A stretch of 49,272 bases of DNA from an uncultured Clostridia bacterium (lineage in GTDB: Bacteria > Bacillota > Clostridia > Christensenellales > CAG-314), in assembly GCA_947589685.1 (NCBI GenBank), contig CANQCN010000005.1, positions 1 through 49,272 of the forward strand, written 5' to 3'. The notes beneath the pieces are model-generated. The model worked only from the letters and a program-made list of their open reading frames with translations. It did not search any database and had not been told where the DNA came from. Shown here one piece after another: positions 33,784 to 42,467 of the stretch (position 1 is its first letter; every line of letters starts with the position of its first letter). The position numbers and the translations under genes were made by a program.

Positions 33784-36700
33784 GCGAAAAAACTTTTCGG
33801 GCGACGGCTGCCCAGCAAAAAGCTATCGAACATCGCGGCAGCAATATGTTAGTGTCGGCGTCTGCGGGCACGGGCAAGACCACTACTATGATACAGCGCA
33901 TCGCGTCGTTGCTGAAAGAGGGCGTCGACGTGTCGGAGATCGTGGTGGTGACTTTTACCAACCTCGCCGCGGCGGAAATGAGAGCCCGTCTTGCGGAAAA
34001 GCTTTCGGAAATTCGCAACGACGCGCGTATCGTCGATCAATTGGAAAAATTGGACACCGCAGCCATTTGCACCTTGCACTCTTTTTGCGGAGATCTGCTG
34101 CGCAACTATTTTTATGTGGCGGATATCGATCCCGCGTTTGAAATTCTGGATACGGTCACCGTCGCCGCTCTGCGGAAAAATGCGTTAAACGATCTGTTCG
34201 CGGAGTATTTTTCCAAGGACGACCCCGTTTTTCGGGAGGTGTACAAGATATTTTCCACCCATCGAAGAGAGGACAACTTTCGGGATACGCTTATGAGGCT
34301 GTACGACTTCGGCAGATGTCTGGAAGATTTCCCCGCGTGGTATGCCGCTCGCCGCGAAAGCTTTGTTTCTTACAGCGAGGACAATCCCATTGCGCGGGCG
34401 TTGCTTAGCGATATCGCGCAAATGCTGCAATACCAAACGGAAAATATGCGTCTTTTGGCAACCCGCGCCGACGAAGAGAACGAAGCCTACGCCAAGGTGC
34501 TGCACGAAAATGCCGCGCGACTTGCCGCCATACCGCAAGACAATTTGCAAAAAGCGCTATATGGGGTGGAAAAACTTAAATTAGAGCCGCTTCCGCGCAA
34601 AAAACCGAACGTAGAGCTGAGCGACTTCGAAGAGAGTATCCGCAACCATTACAAGCAGTTGTCGGAAGTGCGCGACAGCCGTATCAAGAAATACTCCTCC
34701 CTTTGCCGCTCGCTGCCTCTCGAAGAGCTTTGGCGGGAAATGGAGTTGTCCGTCGTGCACGTGGACAAGCTTGTGGAGCTGGTAAACCGCTTTGACGAAC
34801 TGTTTGTCGAGCAAAAAAAGCAACGCGGCGGAGTGGATTTCAACGATCTGGAACATCTTACGCTTAAACTTTTGCGGGACGAAGCCGCCCTTGCCGACAT
34901 TCATTCCCGTTACAAGCTGGTCTTTGTGGACGAATATCAGGACACCAACCCCGTCCAGGAGGCGATCGTCAAGCTTTTGGCGCAGCCCAACGGTTTGTTT
35001 ATGGTGGGGGACGTCAAGCAGTCCGTTTACGGCTTCCGCGGGTGCGACCCGACTATTTTCGCGAACAAATACGATCTGTACAAAAGCGAATGTCTCGGCG
35101 AAGCGGTGGAGTTAAACGACAACTTCCGCAGCAACCGTGAAATTTTGGAATTTGTCAACGCCGTATTCGACGGATTGATGACGACGGAATTCGGCAAAGT
35201 GGATTACCGCGGCACGGCGCAGCTGCGCGGCGACGCGTCTCCCGTGCTGCAAACAGCCTCCGTGCGGATAGATTACGTGTTGAAAACCAAGTCGGAAAAG
35301 CTCCCCGTTGAGGGAATTTACGATATTACCGCGCGATCGGATTCGGAGGACGGCATTCGGCAGGGCGAGCTGATAGCAAACCGCATAAACGAATACGTCG
35401 GCAAGGCGTACACCGACGCCAAGGGCGCGCCTCGCAGAATAGACTACGGCGACGTGGTAATACTGATGCGCGGCATGACGGACAAGGCGGTGGATATTTA
35501 CAACGCGCTCGTTAAGCGCAATATCCCCGTTGCTGCGTCCTTCAAGGTGGAGGGCTACACCGACAAAGAGGTGCGCGACATCGTAAATTTACTGCGCGTA
35601 ATAGACAATCCTTACAACGACGTGCCGCTTGTCGGCGCATGTCTCAACTTCGGCGAGCTTACGGAACAGGAGCTGTCATATGTACGTCTGGATACCGAGG
35701 GGCGCGTGCCCTTTTACGAACGGCTGTCGGAATACTCCCGCAAAAACGACGATATTGCAAAAAAGATAAAAAGCTTTTTGGAATTTTTGGAGGACGTGCG
35801 CTTTTATTCGTACGGCGCGTCCGTCAGCGAGATCGTGCTAAGGGTGATGGAAAAGAAAAATTACGCTCTTTCCGTCAGCGGCTTGGTCAACGGCGGCTTG
35901 CGGCTTAAAAAATTGTACGATTTTGTCGAAAGCATACGCGGCGCAAGCTACGCTCAAAGCGTGGACAGGTTTCTCGCTTACGTGGACGAAACGAACGAAC
36001 AAAGCCCCGACGTGCAAAACGCGCCCAACGCCGTGCGATTGATGACGATGCACGCGTCCAAAGGGTTGGAGTTTCCCGTCGTCATCGTCGCCGGCTTGGA
36101 AACCCGCTTCAATTTCGACAAATATGCGCTCAAAACCAACAGCGAGCTGGGATTGGCGCTGAATTACTTCAACGTAAGCACGATGCGCACCGCGGAAACC
36201 GTAGGCGCGTTCGCTTGCGATCTGCTCAACAGATACAAGCAGCGCGAGGAGGAAATGCGGTTGATGTACGTGGCGCTTACCCGCGCAAAGTACGTTCTCG
36301 ACCTTGTCGCGAGCGTAGACGACGACGCGCTGACGCGGCTGCCCGTTCAACCCGCCCGCGCGATGAGTCATTTGGATTGGCTGCACAGAGCGTTGTACGG
36401 AAGATACGGCGAGGATATGTCCGACAAGGGCATCGAGGTGAACGTGTTCGACAACGTAAAAAAAGTGCAACCCGTCCTTGCAGGCGGCAGTCTTTGCGAG
36501 CAAACGGCGAGCGTTTCGGACGTGGAACGCAAGTTGAGCTTTGTCTACGCGCACAAAGAAGCTTGTTCTCTTCCGTCCAAGGTGGTCAGCTCGGCGCTGG
36601 ACAAGGAATATATCGACCTGACCGACGAGCCGCGACCCGAACAAACGCTCGTTACCGACGGCAACCGCAACGAGGTGGGCACCGCCTATCACAAGGTGTA

Positions 36701-37160
36701 TCAATACGTCGATTACGGCGCGGACGTCGAGCGGATACGCGAATGCGTCGCCGCATTGGTAAACGACGGCAAAATAGAGCAAAATATCGCCGAACGGTTG
36801 GATGCGGAGTTGATTTTCGACACGTTGCGCAATCCCGAACTGCAAGCGTTGCTCGGCGGGGGCAAGGTATATCACGAAGTGCCGTTTATGCTTTCCGTAA
36901 GCTACGGCGAGTTGTATCCCGAAGTGGGCGACGCGTGTCGCGACAAAGTGATGCTGCAAGGGGTGATAGATATGCTCGTTTTGGGAGAAAACAAGGCGAC
37001 CGTCGTCGACTTCAAGTACACCAACCGCTCCGATCTTATACCCCGCAGATATACGGCGCAGCTAAACAGCTACCGAATGGCGGTGGAGCGCATATGCGGC
37101 GTGGAAAATATCGACTGTTACGTTTTGTCCGTCGCGGACAACAAATTGATAAAAATGTGA
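33780..37160 (+). CDS. addA: ATP-dependent helicase/nuclease subunit AddA
   Basis: The 1126-aa UvrD-type motor-nuclease has Walker A SASAGTGKTTTM (residues about 26-37), the VTFTNLAAAEMR motif, motif II FVDEYQDTN, LNDNFRSN, MTMHASKGLEFPVV and MYVALTRAK. The C-terminal nuclease has GTAYHKVYQ, GVIDMLVL and VVDFKYTN. It resects DNA ends with AddB. The long region 1000-1126 is the nuclease. The ATG overlaps the addB stop, so the subunits are coupled. Confidence 0.96.
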   Translation: MSEKTFRATAAQQKAIEHRGSNMLVSASAGTGKTTTMIQRIASLLKEGVDVSEIVVVTFTNLAAAEMRARLAEKLSEIRNDARIVDQLEKLDTAAICTLHSFCGDLLRNYFYVADIDPAFEILDTVTVAALRKNALNDLFAEYFSKDDPVFREVYKIFSTHRREDNFRDTLMRLYDFGRCLEDFPAWYAARRESFVSYSEDNPIARALLSDIAQMLQYQTENMRLLATRADEENEAYAKVLHENAARLAAIPQDNLQKALYGVEKLKLEPLPRKKPNVELSDFEESIRNHYKQLSEVRDSRIKKYSSLCRSLPLEELWREMELSVVHVDKLVELVNRFDELFVEQKKQRGGVDFNDLEHLTLKLLRDEAALADIHSRYKLVFVDEYQDTNPVQEAIVKLLAQPNGLFMVGDVKQSVYGFRGCDPTIFANKYDLYKSECLGEAVELNDNFRSNREILEFVNAVFDGLMTTEFGKVDYRGTAQLRGDASPVLQTASVRIDYVLKTKSEKLPVEGIYDITARSDSEDGIRQGELIANRINEYVGKAYTDAKGAPRRIDYGDVVILMRGMTDKAVDIYNALVKRNIPVAASFKVEGYTDKEVRDIVNLLRVIDNPYNDVPLVGACLNFGELTEQELSYVRLDTEGRVPFYERLSEYSRKNDDIAKKIKSFLEFLEDVRFYSYGASVSEIVLRVMEKKNYALSVSGLVNGGLRLKKLYDFVESIRGASYAQSVDRFLAYVDETNEQSPDVQNAPNAVRLMTMHASKGLEFPVVIVAGLETRFNFDKYALKTNSELGLALNYFNVSTMRTAETVGAFACDLLNRYKQREEEMRLMYVALTRAKYVLDLVASVDDDALTRLPVQPARAMSHLDWLHRALYGRYGEDMSDKGIEVNVFDNVKKVQPVLAGGSLCEQTASVSDVERKLSFVYAHKEACSLPSKVVSSALDKEYIDLTDEPRPEQTLVTDGNRNEVGTAYHKVYQYVDYGADVERIRECVAALVNDGKIEQNIAERLDAELIFDTLRNPELQALLGGGKVYHEVPFMLSVSYGELYPEVGDACRDKVMLQGVIDMLVLGENKATVVDFKYTNRSDLIPRRYTAQLNSYRMAVERICGVENIDCYVLSVADNKLIKM

Positions 37161-37316
37161 CCTGTTTTTGCGTACCGAAAATTATTTTGATTAAACGGGC
37201 GTTTTCGTCGGAAATCGATCTTTTCTACAAAATACCCGTTTTTTTGTGCATTTTTATTTTCCGACTTGTTTTAATTGCGCCGCTTGTGGCAACACTTTGA
37301 CAAAACGGAGGTAAAT

Positions 37317-38051
37317 ATGTATTACGTAATGAAAATTCTCACTTTGTTGGACGTCTATCGTTTTCCCATTTTGGGCGCGTTGTTCGGTGCGTTGATGTTG
37401 TTTGCCGCCATCAATTGGCTGCGCAACCCCTACCGCAAGCAAAACAAAAAGCTTGTCGCCTGCACGCGCAATATGCGCGCATATCCCGCCAAGGCGTCGC
37501 TGTTTATGGCAAGCGTTCCCGCCGAATACCGTCGGCAATGGCGCGCGTTCGTCAATTGCGGCGTCGACAAGCCCGCGTTGGTATTCGAGTTTGTGCCGCT
37601 GCGCAAGCGCGTCGCCGCGGTGTGGCTGATCATCGTGACGTCCGTTGCGTTCAGCGCTTATATCGGAGTGTTCGCTTTTGTGCGGCACAGCTATGCTTAT
37701 ATCGTGTTGCAGGTGGTGTTTTGGCTTGTGTTTACGTTGTTTTTGATAACAGACAAAGCCGTCGCCAAACGCAATACCCGCCGCGCCAAAAAAATATTTG
37801 CGCAGTTTGTCACGCAGCTGACCGCCTGCACCCCCAAAAACCGTACCACTGCGTACGACGACGCGGTAAAGTCTCTCAACAAGCTTAACAAAGCCGAAGT
37901 GACCGACGAGGCTGTGGGCAAGGCAAGCGAGATCCTGCGCGACAAAGGACTTGGCGAAGATCGCACGGTGGAGGAACAGCGCCGTATCAATCTCGCGCTC
38001 AACGGTCTGCTGCAAGCGTATGCCAAAAACGCGCAGCACAAGCCCGTCTGA
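37317..38051 (+). CDS. Membrane protein of unknown function
   Basis: The 244-aa protein has one N-terminal helix (about 15-35), a basic loop of about 70 residues, two close helices (about 104-150) and a charged, helical, probably cytoplasmic tail of about 95 residues with many Lys and Arg. No family motif is recognised. ATG 37317 has GGAGG 6 nt upstream. It sits between addA and uvrC, two DNA-repair units, but nothing in it suggests a repair role. Confidence 0.65.
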   Translation: MYYVMKILTLLDVYRFPILGALFGALMLFAAINWLRNPYRKQNKKLVACTRNMRAYPAKASLFMASVPAEYRRQWRAFVNCGVDKPALVFEFVPLRKRVAAVWLIIVTSVAFSAYIGVFAFVRHSYAYIVLQVVFWLVFTLFLITDKAVAKRNTRRAKKIFAQFVTQLTACTPKNRTTAYDDAVKSLNKLNKAEVTDEAVGKASEILRDKGLGEDRTVEEQRRINLALNGLLQAYAKNAQHKPV

Positions 38052-38062
38052 CAAAAGATTTT

Positions 38063-38093
38063 CCCCGACCGATAAGGTTCGGGGATTTTTTTT
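38063..38093 (+). terminator. Terminator before uvrC
   Basis: CCCCGACC-GATA-(A)GGTTCGGGG is followed by A and eight T. The uvrC -35 box starts inside the T tract. Confidence 0.85.
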
Positions 38094-38121
38094 GTGTTTG
38101 CGCGTTTATTTGTGGTATAAT
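38092..38121 (+). promoter_or_regulatory. uvrC promoter, predicted leaderless
   Basis: The -35 TTGTGT (38092-38097), 18-bp spacer and -10 TATAAT (38116-38121) are followed by AAAACT and the ATG. No Shine-Dalgarno is seen. Confidence 0.6.
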
Positions 38122-38127
38122 AAAACT

Positions 38128-39945
38128 ATGGAAAACGTCGATCTGCAAACAAAGCTGAAAAATCTTCCCGACGAGCCGGGCGTGTACATTATGTACGACG
38201 CCGACGGCAACGTTTTGTATGTCGGCAAAGCCAAGGTTCTCAAAAACCGCGTGCGGCAGTATTTTCATTCATCGGGCAACAAGACGGAGAAGGTTTTGGC
38301 AATGCTCAGTCACGTGGCGGACTTTCGTTATATCATCACCGCCAGCGAAACGGACGCGCTCAGTCTGGAAAATACTCTTATAAAAAAATACACCCCGCCT
38401 TACAATATTTTGCTCAAAGACGACAAGCAGTATCCTTACATCAAGGTAAACTTGCACGCGGATTACCCCAAGTTTGTGTCCACGCGCAAGCTCGTCAAGG
38501 ACAAATGGCGCTACTTCGGACCTATCACGCAGGGCGGGGCGAAGGCTTTTTTGGAGATACTCGGCAGCGTTTTTCCGACCGTCACGTGCAACAATAATTT
38601 TTCCAAGCTGCCCAAAAATTTCCGTCCCTGCCTCAACTATCACATAGGCAGATGCTGCGCCCCCTGCATCGGCAAGGTCACCAAGCAGCAGTACCGAGAA
38701 ATAGTCGACCGCGCCGTGGCGTTTTTGAACGGCGACGACGCCGAAGTGCGCAGGATATTGGAAGAAAAAATGCTTGCCGCCTCTCAAAAAATGCAGTACG
38801 AGCAGGCGCTGAGCTACAAGCGTTACTTGCAGTTGATAGACAAGATCGGGCAGCAACGCATAGTAGTGCTTAACAAAATCGTGGATTACGATATGTTTGC
38901 GGTGGCGTCCAACGGCAAAAACTGCGTGGTAAATCACACTATGATCAGGGGCGGCAAGGTGGTTTTTTCCGAAAACAACGCCGTATCCGACGCGGGGCTG
39001 GACGAGGCGCAGACGCTGTCGAGTTTTCTCGCGGAATACTGTCAATTGGTAAAGCTTTGCGGAGAGATCTACACCAACGTGGAGTTGCCCGACGCGCAAG
39101 AGCTTCAACAGGTCATCACCGACAAGACGGGAGTAAAAACAAAAATATACTGTCCCAAGTTGCAGGACAAAAAGCGTCTTGTGGATATGTCCTACCGAAA
39201 CGCGGTGGAGTACCTCACCAAGAGCCAAACGGCGATAGACAAAAAATACAACACCACTCACGGCGCGGTGTTGCAGCTCAAAGAGATGCTTCATCTCAAA
39301 AAACTGCCCACCCGCGTGGAATGCTACGACATTTCCAACGTGCAGGGCGTGGACAAGGTGGCGAGCATGGTGGTGTTTACCAACGGTCAAAAGGACGCTT
39401 CGCAGTATCGCCGCTTCAAGATACGCACCGTAGAGGGCGCAAACGACTTTGCAAGCATGAGAGAGGTGCTTTTGCGCCGTTTCGAGCGAATGAAGCAGGA
39501 CGACGGCGTATTCGGCAAAACGCCCGATCTCATCGTGGTGGACGGCGGCTTGGGGCAATTGGAGTACGCGCGTCAAGCGATGGAAGAGGCGGGCGTGGAG
39601 GTGCAGTTGGTGTCGCTTGCCAAGCAGCAGGAGCTTGTGTACACCTTGGGCACCAACGAACCCACTTTTTTGCCGCGCAACAGCTATGCGCTCAATCTGC
39701 TCGTCAACATTCGCGACGAAAGTCACCGTTTTGCCATAACCTACTTTCGCAAGCTGCACAACCGCACAAGCATCAAATCGGTGTTGCAGGACGTGCCGGG
39801 CATAGGCGAAAAGCGCCGTATAGAATTGCACCGCAAGTTCAAGTCGATGGACGCTTTGCGCGAGGCGACCGTTGATGAGATCGCCGACACTCCCTCTATG
39901 ACCCGACCCGTAGCCGAGGCGCTGTACAAATATTTGCATTCGTAG
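38128..39945 (+). CDS. uvrC: Excinuclease ABC subunit C
   Basis: The 605-aa protein has the N-terminal GIY-YIG nuclease (GVYIMYDADGNVLYVGK), a Cys cluster (CLNYHIGRCCAPC), a UVR motif, the RNase H-like 5' nuclease (ECYDISNVQG, VDGGLGQLEYA, HRFAITYFRK) and C-terminal helix-hairpin-helix motifs (VPGIGEKRRIELHRKF). It makes both cuts around UvrAB-marked lesions. ATG 38128 follows a -10 box by 6 nt; an upstream frame extension overlaps the preceding gene and is rejected. Confidence 0.97.
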   Translation: MENVDLQTKLKNLPDEPGVYIMYDADGNVLYVGKAKVLKNRVRQYFHSSGNKTEKVLAMLSHVADFRYIITASETDALSLENTLIKKYTPPYNILLKDDKQYPYIKVNLHADYPKFVSTRKLVKDKWRYFGPITQGGAKAFLEILGSVFPTVTCNNNFSKLPKNFRPCLNYHIGRCCAPCIGKVTKQQYREIVDRAVAFLNGDDAEVRRILEEKMLAASQKMQYEQALSYKRYLQLIDKIGQQRIVVLNKIVDYDMFAVASNGKNCVVNHTMIRGGKVVFSENNAVSDAGLDEAQTLSSFLAEYCQLVKLCGEIYTNVELPDAQELQQVITDKTGVKTKIYCPKLQDKKRLVDMSYRNAVEYLTKSQTAIDKKYNTTHGAVLQLKEMLHLKKLPTRVECYDISNVQGVDKVASMVVFTNGQKDASQYRRFKIRTVEGANDFASMREVLLRRFERMKQDDGVFGKTPDLIVVDGGLGQLEYARQAMEEAGVEVQLVSLAKQQELVYTLGTNEPTFLPRNSYALNLLVNIRDESHRFAITYFRKLHNRTSIKSVLQDVPGIGEKRRIELHRKFKSMDALREATVDEIADTPSMTRPVAEALYKYLHS

Positions 39946-40008
39946 CTTGGCGTGCTTGCCGCAAATGTCCCTTTTGCTTGCGCAAAAGCGTGCAAAATAA
40001 AATTTTGC

Positions 40009-40037
40009 TTGACTTTTCGGCAAAAAAAGCATAAAAT
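40009..40037 (+). promoter_or_regulatory. MATE gene promoter
   Basis: The -35 TTGACT (40009-40014), 17-bp spacer and -10 TAAAAT (40032-40037) predict a start near 40044, about 20 nt before the attenuator hairpin. Confidence 0.65.
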
Positions 40038-40046
40038 ATTTGTACA

Positions 40047-40070
40047 ATGTGTAGCTGCATAATGGCGTAA
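40047..40070 (+). CDS. Leader peptide upstream of the MATE gene
   Basis: ATG TGT AGC TGC ATA ATG GCG TAA encodes MCSCIMA. It begins about 3 nt after the predicted transcript start, so it would be a leaderless frame. Its last two codons and stop lie in the 5' arm of the terminator hairpin, so a ribosome there would stop the hairpin from forming. Expression is unproven. Confidence 0.5.
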   Translation: MCSCIMA

Positions 40071-40098
40071 ATCCAATTGGATTTGCGCCCTTTTTTTG
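40064..40098 (+). terminator. Attenuator between MATE promoter and gene
   Basis: A nearly perfect palindrome (40064-40089, GGCG(T/C)AAATCC-AATT-type) is followed by C and seven T. It also could end uvrC transcripts. It is placed 19 bp before the MATE start codon, so read-through is needed to express the pump. Confidence 0.75.
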
Positions 40099-40116
40099 CG
40101 CAAAAAGAAGTATGAA

Positions 40117-41526
40117 ATGAAAAAAGAAAACAAAATGTCCAAAACATCTGTCTGCGCACTGATATGGCAAATGGGTTTGCCTATGATAGTTTCCATGGTG
40201 CTTCAAGCCGTTTACAACATAGTCGACACGGCTTTTGTCATCAATATGGGCGAGGACGGCGTTGCGGGCAATCTGGCGCTTACGTTTGCTTTGCCCATTC
40301 AGTTGCTCATCATTGCCATAGGTGTGGGCACGGGAGTGGGGATCAACGCTCTGCTGTCCAAATCTCTCGGCGAGGGAGATTGCGACAAAGCCGACAAGGT
40401 GGTAGGCAATGGGATATTTTTAGCGTTGGCGATATATCTTGTTTTTTTGCTGTTCGGACTGTTCGGCGCGAAACCTTTTATAAAAATGCAAGCGCAAGGC
40501 GATGAGCAAGTCGCCCGAATGGGCGCGCAATATCTTGCCGTTTGTTGCTGTTGTTCCTTCGGCGCGATAGGCTTTACTATCTATGAAAGATTTTTGCAAA
40601 GCACGGGCAAAACGATGTATTCCACGATAGCGCAGGTTGGCGGCGCCGTGACGAATATAGCGCTTGACTATGTGTTCATATATCCGTTGAGATGGGGCAT
40701 AGCGGGCGCGGCATGGGCTACCGTTATCGGACAGACCGTGTCTCTTGTATTGGCAATGGTGTTTCACTACTTGCTCAACAAGGAGTTGCGAAATAAACTC
40801 AAACATCTCGTACCTGATCGCAATTTGATAGGAGAAATTTACCATATTGGTTTCTCTGCGGCTCTGATGCAAGGACTTTTGTCCGTGATGATGTTGGGTG
40901 TAAATCTGATTTTGGGAGTTGCTCCAAACGCTCAGACGCTGCAAGGAAGTTTCGGTATTTATTACAAGATCATGCAATTTGCGCTGTTTGCTTGTTTCGG
41001 CTTGTCCAACACGATCATATCCGTTTTATCTTTCAACTACGGAATGAAAGACGGCTTGCGCGCGTCGGCATGCGTCAAGTGGGGCGTAGTCAACACGCTT
41101 ATCGTCTCCGCCGTCATCACGGTTCTGTTTGAGGGACTTACATCGCCTCTTGCAAGCTTGTTCGGCATGGCGAGCGGCAACAGCGATAAAGAGATCGTTT
41201 CCGTCGTCGCTTTGGCTATACGCGTCGCTTCTGCGGGCTATTTATTTATGGGTTTCAGTGTGGCGGTTCAGGGAGTACTTCAAGCGCTCGGATACGCCTT
41301 GTATCCGTTGCTTATTTCTTTGCTTCGTCTGGCTGTATTTGTTTTTCCCGCGGTGTGGCTGCTTACGTTGACGGATAATGCCGCCCATACGGTGTGGTGG
41401 GCATTTCCTTTGGCAGAATTGTTGACCTCGGTGGTATCTGCCCTTTTGCTTGCGCACGCGGTTCGCAACAAGCTCGCGCCGTTGAACGGCGTCCGTATGC
41501 GGGAGCGTATCGCTCAACACACGTAA
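40117..41526 (+). CDS. MATE family multidrug/metabolite efflux protein
   Basis: The 469-aa protein has 12 predicted helices in two related halves and the MATE start WQMGLPMIVSMVLQAVYNIVDTAF. MATE pumps export drugs or metabolites using Na+ or H+ gradients. ATG 40117 is used; AGAAG about 7 nt upstream is a weak ribosome site, and ATG 40135 is an alternative. The preceding attenuator and leader peptide suggest control by a translation-related signal. The substrate is unknown. Confidence 0.92.
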   Translation: MKKENKMSKTSVCALIWQMGLPMIVSMVLQAVYNIVDTAFVINMGEDGVAGNLALTFALPIQLLIIAIGVGTGVGINALLSKSLGEGDCDKADKVVGNGIFLALAIYLVFLLFGLFGAKPFIKMQAQGDEQVARMGAQYLAVCCCCSFGAIGFTIYERFLQSTGKTMYSTIAQVGGAVTNIALDYVFIYPLRWGIAGAAWATVIGQTVSLVLAMVFHYLLNKELRNKLKHLVPDRNLIGEIYHIGFSAALMQGLLSVMMLGVNLILGVAPNAQTLQGSFGIYYKIMQFALFACFGLSNTIISVLSFNYGMKDGLRASACVKWGVVNTLIVSAVITVLFEGLTSPLASLFGMASGNSDKEIVSVVALAIRVASAGYLFMGFSVAVQGVLQALGYALYPLLISLLRLAVFVFPAVWLLTLTDNAAHTVWWAFPLAELLTSVVSALLLAHAVRNKLAPLNGVRMRERIAQHT

Positions 41527-41531
41527 AAAAC

Positions 41532-41561
41532 GCGTCCGACGAGATTGTCGGACGCTGTTTT
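41532..41561 (+). terminator. MATE gene terminator
   Basis: GCGTCCGAC-GAGATT-GTCGGACGC is followed by TGTTTTG. Confidence 0.85.
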
Positions 41562-41690
41562 GCGTATATGGGGGTGTTTTTTTTTGTTGAAAGTTGCGTA
41601 AAAGCCGCGATTGAGTCGCCACGAAGTTTTCCGTCAAGCGCCGCAATTGCGGTCCTTGCGGGGACAAAAAGCAAGCGTTGCGGCGTTCGT

Positions 41691-42161
41691 TCAACGCGAT
41701 GTGGAGCCGAGCCCTCCGTTGCGCTGCGCGGTGGCGTCGTCGTCTGCGGTGAGCAGATACCTCACAAAAATGCCCTGCGCAAACGCCGTTCCTTTGTCTA
41801 TGTGCAAGGGCTTGTCGCTTTCGTTGGTCATGCGCACGAAGATATGCCCCTCGTTGTCGCTTTCGCAGTAGTCCGCGTCGATGATCCCCACGGTGTTGTT
41901 CAGGCGCAGACGGTACTTGAATCCCAACCCGCTGCGGGGAAATATCATCAGACACGCGTCGTCGGGCATCAGCGCGCGTATACCCGTAGCCACCGTCGTC
42001 GTGCGTCCCGGCGCAAGGTCTATGTCCGTCGGCGCAAAAAAGTCGTAGCCCGCGCTACGAGCCGTGGCGCGACGCGGCAACAGGATACCGTCGTAAACGT
42101 CGCGGCTGCCCTCTTGCGCAAATATTTCAAAGGATACTTTTTCGAATTTCGGTGCTGTCAT
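41691..42161 (-). CDS. dut: dUTP diphosphatase (dUTPase)
   Basis: The 156-aa protein has the five trimeric dUTPase motifs: ARSAGYDFFAPTD, FPRSGLGFKY, GIIDADY, GTAFAQGIF and RNGGLGSTSR. It hydrolyses dUTP to dUMP and pyrophosphate, keeping uracil out of DNA. It is a single minus-strand gene with its own promoter. ATG 42161 has GAGAG upstream. 41562-41690 between it and the MATE terminator shows nothing more. Confidence 0.95.
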   Translation of the reverse strand: MTAPKFEKVSFEIFAQEGSRDVYDGILLPRRATARSAGYDFFAPTDIDLAPGRTTTVATGIRALMPDDACLMIFPRSGLGFKYRLRLNNTVGIIDADYCESDNEGHIFVRMTNESDKPLHIDKGTAFAQGIFVRYLLTADDDATAQRNGGLGSTSR

Positions 42162-42187
42162 CGTATTTTCTCTCGTTTTTTTTGTTT

Positions 42188-42216
42188 ATTATATCACACG
42201 TCGGACAATTTTTCAA
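42188..42216 (-). promoter_or_regulatory. dut promoter
   Basis: The -35 TTGAAA (42216-42211), 17-bp spacer and -10 TATAAT (42193-42188) predict a leader of about 20 nt. Confidence 0.75.
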
Positions 42217-42326
42217 TCAAGTAGCGGATCAAAACCGATATTTACCGATTTGGCGCAAAGTTGCTACATTTTCCTCTCAACACAACTGAAATACGAAAGT
42301 AAATTTTCATTTTTTTGTTTTTGTCT

Positions 42327-42356
42327 TGACACGACCTTGTTCGGCGGGTTATGCTG
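42327..42356 (+). promoter_or_regulatory. Promoter of the OB-fold lipoprotein gene
   Basis: The -35 TTGACA (42327-42332), 18-bp spacer and -10 TATGCT (42351-42356) give a leader of about 105 nt. The -10 is weak. Confidence 0.5.
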
Positions 42357-42467
42357 TATTCGGCAAGATGTGTTTCCCCAAAAAAAACGTTCTCACTGAT
42401 TTTCTTCTTTGAACCGACACCCCCAAAAAAAAACACACGAACCAAACTAAAAAAGGAGGAACAATTT

